Positions 57,874-64,000 of a stretch of DNA of 64,000 nucleotides are shown here, one piece after another. The DNA is from Apricaphanius iberus (taxonomy: Eukaryota > Chordata > Actinopteri > Cyprinodontiformes > Aphaniidae): positions 372,001 through 436,000 of the forward strand of contig JAPXFQ010000127.1 in assembly GCA_028564705.1 (NCBI GenBank), read 5' to 3'. Position 1 is the first letter of the stretch. Every line of letters begins with the position of its first letter. The position numbers and the translations under genes are program-made. The notes beneath the pieces are model-generated. The model had not been told where the DNA came from, ran no database searches, and saw nothing but the letters and a program-made list of their open reading frames with translations.

Positions 57874-59300
57874 GTAAGCTGTTTCCTTCCCAAACTTACT
57901 GCTGTGACAGTAATTAAGCCTTGTTCAGGAACTTTCAATTATATTAAACTGCTGTAAAAGATGTCTCAAAAAAGTAATCCATATTGACTTTTTGTCTTTT
58001 GTTTCTTCACTATTCATTGCTAAAATTTGTGTCTACTTTCTCCCAAAAATATGCAGAACTGTGAATTTTTTTTTGTTGTATTTTTCATTACCCACATACT
58101 ATATCTAAAAATAAGGCCAAATTATTACTTATGAGAACACTTACAATTTTTGCAGTGCGAATACACGTGTTTGCACGTGTGTTTGCAGGCCTACAATGTG
58201 CGGACCACTCAGGCACATAGGCACTCGGGCAGATTTTTTATATAGTTATACACAAAAAAGAGAAACAGAAAGCATTGACTTAAACCTTTGCTTCTACATA
58301 TTGAACTGAAACTCCTTTGTCTCTTCAAATTAGATAAAGCAGCAGTCTAGAGGGACAAAGCAGTTGTCTTAACAGCTTCTGTGGCCTAATTGCACAGTCA
58401 GCACTTCCTGTGACTGCAGTGTCACTGTCTTAAGCTCTTGGTAACACTGCACTTTTAGTTAATGATAATTAACTGTATAAAGCACCTACTTAAAAAGCAC
58501 TACAGAGAACAGAAAGCAGAAGAGAAATGAATATTGCTCTTGGAACATATCTTACTGGTATAGCATCCAAAATACTTAAAATACATTTTTAGCACAGAAA
58601 TAATAAATTACTAATGCCTGAATCACAATAGACTGAAGACATCACGAGAAGAAGTACTATCATATTATAGCAACACTAAGCAACTGTCTTTCTTTTACTT
58701 TGTAGAACTTGTTTAAAATTCAATTGTAATTTTTTTTCGTGGGTGATAATAAATGATACTCATATTGACTGTCTGTCACTGGTAGCAGAGCAAGACATAA
58801 AAAGCAAACCATTAGTTTAACCAGCCATCTAACAGTGCTCATTCAAGCTTACAGCAACTATCTCGCTGCAGAATAATTAACTCCAAGATAATTAAATTGT
58901 TACTTGAGAGAAGTCACACGCTCGACTTCAGATTTGAAGAAATCAATCATGGAAATCAATGTGACAAATCGACACTGCTAATTTTTTTTATACATATGTC
59001 TATGTCCCCGTACATGTCACATAGCCAGACACATACATGTTTCCACTGTCAGAGCAGAAAAGGCAATGGTGTGATAATAAAGGAAGCTGTTATTATTCCT
59101 CTCCTTTTGCTTCATAGTCACGACTTCTGCTGAGAAAAAGAAGTGTTTGGTTCTGTTTTGTGTTTAGTGTTCTGCACAACAAGGGCATGAATGTTGTTAT
59201 GTTATTAATTACTAATACAGCATACATATAAAAAATTGTTACAATAAACTCAGGACTATACTTGGCTACATTCGAAATACTGAAGATTCAGTATATAAAA

Positions 59301-60086
59301 GAGGGGTGGACTTGAGTTTCCTGACTTGGACTTAAGTCAGACTTGAACTTATTTACTTGAAAAGACTAGATATTTTACCTATAATCATTATTTAAAACAT
59401 CTATGATTTCAAAATTGTGCACTTTTATGTCATTTCACTCATTCCGTGTGCGCTGATTCTTTCTTAAAAAGTGGAGACTGTCTCTATGTATGCATGTGTG
59501 CGAGAGCTGCAGAGAAGCAAATTAGACTGCTAGATTAAAAAAAAAACCCGAAGCCATCCTAACCTGCTGTCTGCTCTATACAGTAGGCAACACCTCGCTT
59601 TGCCGCATTTTTCAAACCAGAAAAGTAGGCCGAAATAGACTCTGGAAGGGGGTGAGTTGCTCTTTAAGTAAATACCTGTAGCTCTTCAAAATCTAAATAT
59701 CATCTTGACAATTACATCACCCATTCTCTTTTGTAGAATCACTTTAATCCTTAGCAGTGAATCTTGAAATTATTGTTCAAAGGAGGACAATTTTTATTAG
59801 CTAAATTAGATACTACAAAATGGAGGTTCAAGTTCAGTTAAAAAATTTTCTAAATGTTCTAAGTTCAGTTGCACTTGTTTCATTTGACATTCAAAAAAAG
59901 TTTTTAAAAGAAACATAAAAAATGTAATTGCAATGTTGCTTTTAAAAAATGACTTGAAATGACTAAAAATTTGATGTTTAAGACTTTGGACTTTAATTGA
60001 AACTTGCCTGCCTTGACTCGAGACTTGACTGTAATGACTTGAAACTTACTTGAATCTTGCAAAGCAATGTCTTGGTCCCACCACTA
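59301..60086. mobile_element. Miniature element with ACTTG-rich ends
   Basis: The left end reads GAGGGGTGGACTTGAG and the reversed right end ATAGTGGTGGGACCAAGAC. Both ends are packed with ACTTG and its variants, a pattern I know from a fish repeat family. No ORF is present. The middle (59440-59660) is different and may be a separate insertion. Confidence 0.5.
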
Positions 60087-60189
60087 TTATGTAATGCCAG
60101 GTAATTTGTGCCAAAAAAGAAGATGAAAAATAATAGTTTTTTTCATTCTCTTTCAACTCTCTCAACTCTTTCAGACCTAAGCCCTATAA

Positions 60190-61628
60190 TGCTCTATGGA
60201 CTACCTAGGTGTTGTAGGGCTGTGTTGGTTGCAATATTGCGTGGACATCGGGGGCAGTTCCCTTGGATTGGAAGACTGGGGTGTTGGTCCCCCTCCTTAA
60301 AAAGGCGGACCACAGAGTATGTTCCAACTATAAGGGGATCACACTTCTGAGCCTCCCTGATAAGGTCTATTCGGGGGTTCTGGAGAGGAGGGTCCGACGG
60401 ATAGTCGAACTTCAGATTCAGGAGGAACAATGCGGTTTTCGTCCTGGCCGTGGAACACTGGACCAGCTCTACACCCTTGGCAGGGTCCTGGTGGGTGCGT
60501 CGGAGTTCTCCAAACCGGTCTACATGTGCTTTCTGGACTTGGAGAAGGCGTTTGACCGTGTCACTCGGGGCGTCCTGTGGGGGGTACCCCGGGAGTATGG
60601 GATACCAGGCCCTTTCATACGGGCTGTTAGCTCCCTGTATGAACGGTGTCAGAGTCTGGTTCGCATTGTCGGCAGTAAGTCGGACTCGTTTCCAGTGAGA
60701 GTTGGACTCCGCCAAGGTTGCCCTTTGTCAGGATTTGACAGGATTTCTAGGCGCAGCCAAGGCGTGGAGGGGATACGTTTTGGTGACCTTAGGATCGGGT
60801 CTCTGCTTTTCGCAGATGATGTGGTCTTGTTGGCTTCATCTGAACGTGATCTACACCTCTTGTTGGAGCGGTTCGCAGCCTAGTGAGAAGCGGCTGGGAT
60901 AAGGACAAGCACCTCCAAATCCGAGACCATGGTCTTGAGCCGGAAAAGGGTAGAGTGCCTTCTACGGGTCGGGGATGAGGTCCTTCCTCAAGTGGAGGAG
61001 TTTAGGTATCTGGGGGTCTTGTTCACGAATGAAGGAAAAATGGAGCGGGAGATCGATGGATGGATTGGTAAGGCGTCTGCAGTTATACGGGCGCTGTACC
61101 GGTCTGTCGTGGTGAATAGAGAGCTGAGCCGAAAGGCAAAGCTCTCAATTTACCGGTCAATATACGTTCCTACCCTCATCTATGGTCACGAACGCTGGGT
61201 GGTGACCGAAAGAATGAGATCGCGGATACAAGCGGCTGAAATGAGTTTCCTCCGTAGGGTGGCTGCGCTCTCCCTTAGAGATAGGGTGAGAAGCTCGGTC
61301 ATCCGGAGGGGGCTCAGAGTAGAGCCGCTGCTCCTCCACATTGAGAGGAGTCAGTTGAGGTGGCTCGGGCATCTGGTCAGGATGCCTCCTGGACGCCTCC
61401 CTGGTGAGGTGTTCTGGGCACGTCCCACCGGGAAGAGACCCAGGGGAAGACCCAGGACTCGCTGGAGGGATTATGTCTCCCAGCTGGCCTGGGAACGCCT
61501 CGGGATTCCTCCCGAGGAGCTGGCCAAAGTAGCCGGGGAGAGGGAGGTCTGGGTCTCTTTGCTTAGGCTACTGCCCCCGCGACCCGACCCCGGATAAGCG
61601 GAAGATGATGGATGGGTGGATGGATGGA
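60190..61628 (+). mobile_element. Rex3/RTE-like retrotransposon, 5' truncated
   Basis: Plus-strand frames encode a reverse transcriptase. Recognisable blocks are CSNYKGITLLSLPDKVYSGV, EEQCGFRPGRGTLDQLYTL, CFLDLEKAFDRV (catalytic), GLRQGCPLS and SLLFADDVVLLAS (catalytic ADD). About seven residues are missing after GCPLS compared with related copies. A frameshift and stops lie near 60880. The frame at 60929-61597 then carries the C-terminal part with AKLSIYRSIYVPTLIYGHE and GKRPRGRPRTRWRDYV. The element ends in a GATG repeat, the tail type known for Rex3. The 5' two thirds, including the endonuclease, are missing. Confidence 0.85.
61605..61628. repeat. (GATG)n 3' tail of the Rex3-like element
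   Basis: GATGGATG repeats directly follow the retrotransposon's stop and short 3' UTR. Confidence 0.9.
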
Positions 61629-61639
61629 CAACCTCATAT

Positions 61640-62139
61640 TTTAGCTGTGAAAAGGGTAAGCAATGTTAAACAGTTAATTTGATTTTTGAACACCCAAAAC
61701 AATTTTTAGATTTTTTCTCAAAGTAATCAATTTAGTATCATTTTTTAAATTTTTTACGTAGCACTATTGTAAGTCACAAAGACTGATTCACCCGTCCTGC
61801 ATATTTTCATTTACAAAAAAAATGGGCACTTGGCCCAGTCCTAAAATAATTTCAGGACTGGGTCAAGACTTTTGATTTATCCAATTTAAGGCATGAATTC
61901 TCCATGTGTTTAGATGTAACTGTTAAATAACAAACTTTAGGTAGACTGTCAGAGGTACAAAAATGACTTTAAAATCCCTGATAATTATTTAATAAAATAA
62001 ATAATTACTGTTCTGAATAAGAAAATGTACCAGTCCAATCCCTGCTTTCAATTCAAATAATGTATGCCAATCAACAATACAGTCACCAATCTAATTAAAT
62101 TATAAATTGAAAATATAATTTTTTAAATCAAAAAGCTCT
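61640..62139 (+). other. KHDRBS2 intron 2 stretch without a feature
   Basis: AT-rich; nothing recognised. Confidence 0.5.
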
Positions 62140-62600
62140 TCTCATACAAAAATTGCAACTCCAAGTGCTTTACAGATTAAAACGACACCACGTAAACCAC
62201 ACTCCCATCCATCCCCCACATAATTAATAGCATGATCACAGTTATAATCCTAATCCCCCCCCCACACACACACACACACACAAACACACACCACACATAG
62301 AGGAAACACTGCAGGAACGGTTAAAATATCAGTTAAAAACATAAAGGTTCTCTGTGGCCCTGAGGTCCTCCGGCAGCCTGTTCCAGAGGTTAGGGCCATA
62401 ATAATGGAAAGACGCCACGCTTTGGGTGTGTGTTCTGAATTTAGGGATGACAAGGAGACGGCACAGAGACAAAAAAAGGTTACTCTGGTAACAGCAGTTC
62501 TGAAATATAAGAAAGCCCAAGGCCATTAAGGAATTTAAAAACCAATAGAAGAATCTTTTGCTAAACCACTCGGAAATCAACTGTATTACAACTTACCGTT
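62140..62600 (-). mobile_element. L2-like LINE 3' fragment
   Basis: The minus strand reads SVASFHYYGPNLWNRLPEDL followed by RATENLYVFN, the end of an L2-type ORF2. A 3' UTR runs down to about 62140 and contains a CA microsatellite. It is the same type as 18575-19790, which shares CTGAGGTCCTCCGGCAGCCT. Confidence 0.6.
62262..62290. repeat. (CA)n microsatellite
   Basis: About 14 CA units with one change, inside the LINE 3' UTR. Confidence 0.9.
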
Positions 62601-64000
62601 CAAAACCACATTTTCAAAAACCAAGACCAGACCCATCTCGGACAAACATTGTCTTTTTAAAATCTACAATGGTCTAGTTAATATCCTCCTTTAAAATAGT
62701 TCTCCCACAACAAGTGTCATGTCCAAAATCACACTTAATCTGCCATTCAAAACCTTGATCATTCCCTTCCTTGTGTGTAATTCTCACAAAGTTTTAATCA
62801 GAACTAGTATTAGTATGCAAGTTAACCGAAGAATAACACATTGCACTTCTTCTTCTTTGTGTTTATTAGAGGCCTGCAAACAAGAAATATGTGGATTTCT
62901 GTATTTAGACCAGAGTCCATAAATTGAATAGTTAAAATTTACGCAGGCTTTGTAATCTTTTCTTGGGAGTGCCTGATACCTGAATGAGTAGGCCCAGCCC
63001 ACTCCACCCCACCCCACACCTTTCACAGCCTGAGGTGCCAGATCTTGGATTCAAAATATTACAGACTAATCCATTAAAGTAAAGTTCCATGGATTAAAAC
63101 AATATAATGTGTCAATTTATAAATATAAATTGCTTATTATTGTAAATTGCTTAAGAAACGCTTAGTATACTGTCAGAGCCTGCAGTGCTCTACCCCTAGA
63201 TCATTAGCTCATTTACTGCATCTATGTTTGATTTATCCTCCTGCTTCCTTTTGTTCCTCCTGCCATTATTTAAGAGCCAGTGTGTGTGTGTTCTATTGCT
63301 GGTCGGATCATTGACGTCTCTAGTTCATGTCATGGTAATGTTCTCAGCTGTTTTGTTCGCTTCACCATTAAAGTCTGCATAAATGTATTCCCCATCTGCA
63401 TATGGATCCTTTCCATATTGAGCATCAGTTCCTGACAGATACAGAGTTTTCTTTGAAGAACGTTGCTACTATAGTACATTTCCCGATCGGTAAGCTCACA
63501 GAGACCAAATGCTCCTACCACGCTTAACTTCTGGTTAGCAAAAATGGCACGACGAGACATCATGATTTAGAGTTTCTTAAAATATCATTGTCCACAAATT
63601 AAGCTGCCTTAACATTAGCCCTTTTCAAATCAATTAATTAAAGCTTTGGGTATTTGATAGTGGCACTATTGTTTTGTCTACACTTAAGAGAGTTTCACAA
63701 CCAGCACATGCCTGCTGCTGATCTGATGAGACATAGGGATAAAACTGTCATTTTCTGATGTATACAGAAACACATATATGTTGATATAAATATTAAGTTT
63801 TTGACTCACACGGCATACTGCGTTCTAAAATTTGACAGTGGGGCCGGACCAGAAGTGAAAATACGGTATAGTTTTTGTGTGAACTGAGAAAAATGAAATG
63901 TAAAAAAAACAATAGATAAATGCTTTTAGCCTTTAATAGAAAGTCATTTTTTACAAAGTACTTTTTTTCCGTAATACAGTAGAAAAACGTACCTACTTCA
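62601..64000 (+). other. KHDRBS2 intron 2, end of window
   Basis: No host exon is seen. A minus-strand open frame at 63330-63563 (77 codons) has no domain I recognise. The stretch 63200-63350, with TTATTTAAGAGCCAGTGTG, resembles the 5' part of fish retroposons, so it may be transposon material. Confidence 0.35.

Larger units (their letters stand above)
54260..59300 (+). other. KHDRBS2 intron 2, first part
   Basis: About 5 kb with no recognised transposon apart from a TA microsatellite. Stretches 56130-56345, 58330-58500 and 58790-59110 have balanced, non-repetitive sequence and may be conserved non-coding DNA. A candidate cassette exon lies at 57835-57873. Confidence 0.4.

Noticed and set aside
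60194..60715. Minus-strand open frame of 173 codons
   Set aside because: It is the antisense shadow of the Rex3-like reverse transcriptase on the plus strand; no known domain reads in this frame.
63330..63563. 77-codon minus-strand frame near the window end
   Set aside because: It has no domain I can name, no splice context and lies beside retroposon-like sequence. A second frame looked faintly protein-like but not enough to call.
1..64000. CRISPR array, bacterial operon or viral genome
   Set aside because: No regular direct repeats with spacers, no ribosome binding sites or dense coding; the spliced genes and fish transposons show a eukaryotic chromosome.

Overview
This window is vertebrate nuclear DNA, almost certainly from a teleost fish. 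The genes are split by introns with GT/AG borders and matching codon phases. The spaces between exons hold the transposon mix of ray-finned fish: L2-like, Rex1/Babar-like and Rex3/RTE-like retrotransposons, hAT and PIF/Harbinger DNA elements, and many microsatellites. I cannot name the species. There is no bacterial operon, CRISPR array, rRNA or tRNA gene, and I found no endogenous retrovirus.

Three protein-coding genes are supported. (1) PHF3, minus strand, about 2048-10727, with a possible 5' UTR exon near 12417-12650. Eleven exons join in frame to 969 codons covering the conserved N terminus, the PHD finger, the TFIIS central domain and the start of the SPOC domain. The rest of SPOC lies beyond position 1. 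(2) ASRGL1, minus strand, 14098-20219, with a likely 5' UTR exon ending at 22031. Six coding exons give a complete 310-residue threonine-type asparaginase/isoaspartyl peptidase. (3) KHDRBS2 (SLM-1), plus strand. Coding exon 1 is at 29191-29281 and exon 2 at 54132-54259, separated by an intron of about 24.85 kb. The KH core and RGG/tyrosine-rich tail lie beyond 64000.

Layout: 1-12650 PHF3 with transposon debris in its introns; 12651-13930 a short spacer with a hAT-like miniature element; 13931-22130 ASRGL1, whose introns carry an intact miniature hAT element, an RTE endonuclease remnant and an L2-like 3' end; 22131-28740 a transposon-rich spacer with a SINE, a Rex1-like copy, a duplicated CTCF-like motif and another LINE 3' end; 28741-64000 KHDRBS2, mostly intron. 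Intron 1 holds a small inverted-repeat element, a hAT miniature element set in a LINE remnant, a decayed L2, a probable 2.3 kb hAT element and a deleted Harbinger element carrying a nested retroposon. Intron 2 holds an ACTTG-rich miniature element and a 5'-truncated Rex3-like element.

The genes are not a functional system. PHF3 is an RNA polymerase II regulator, KHDRBS2 an RNA-binding splicing regulator and ASRGL1 a metabolic enzyme. PHF3 and KHDRBS2 are also neighbours on human 6q11-q12, so that pairing looks like conserved synteny, while human ASRGL1 is on chromosome 11. I saw no undescribed biological system. The most useful leads are a candidate 39-nt in-frame cassette exon in KHDRBS2 intron 2, the paired CTCF-like motifs, several nested transposon insertions, and intron stretches that may be conserved non-coding elements.
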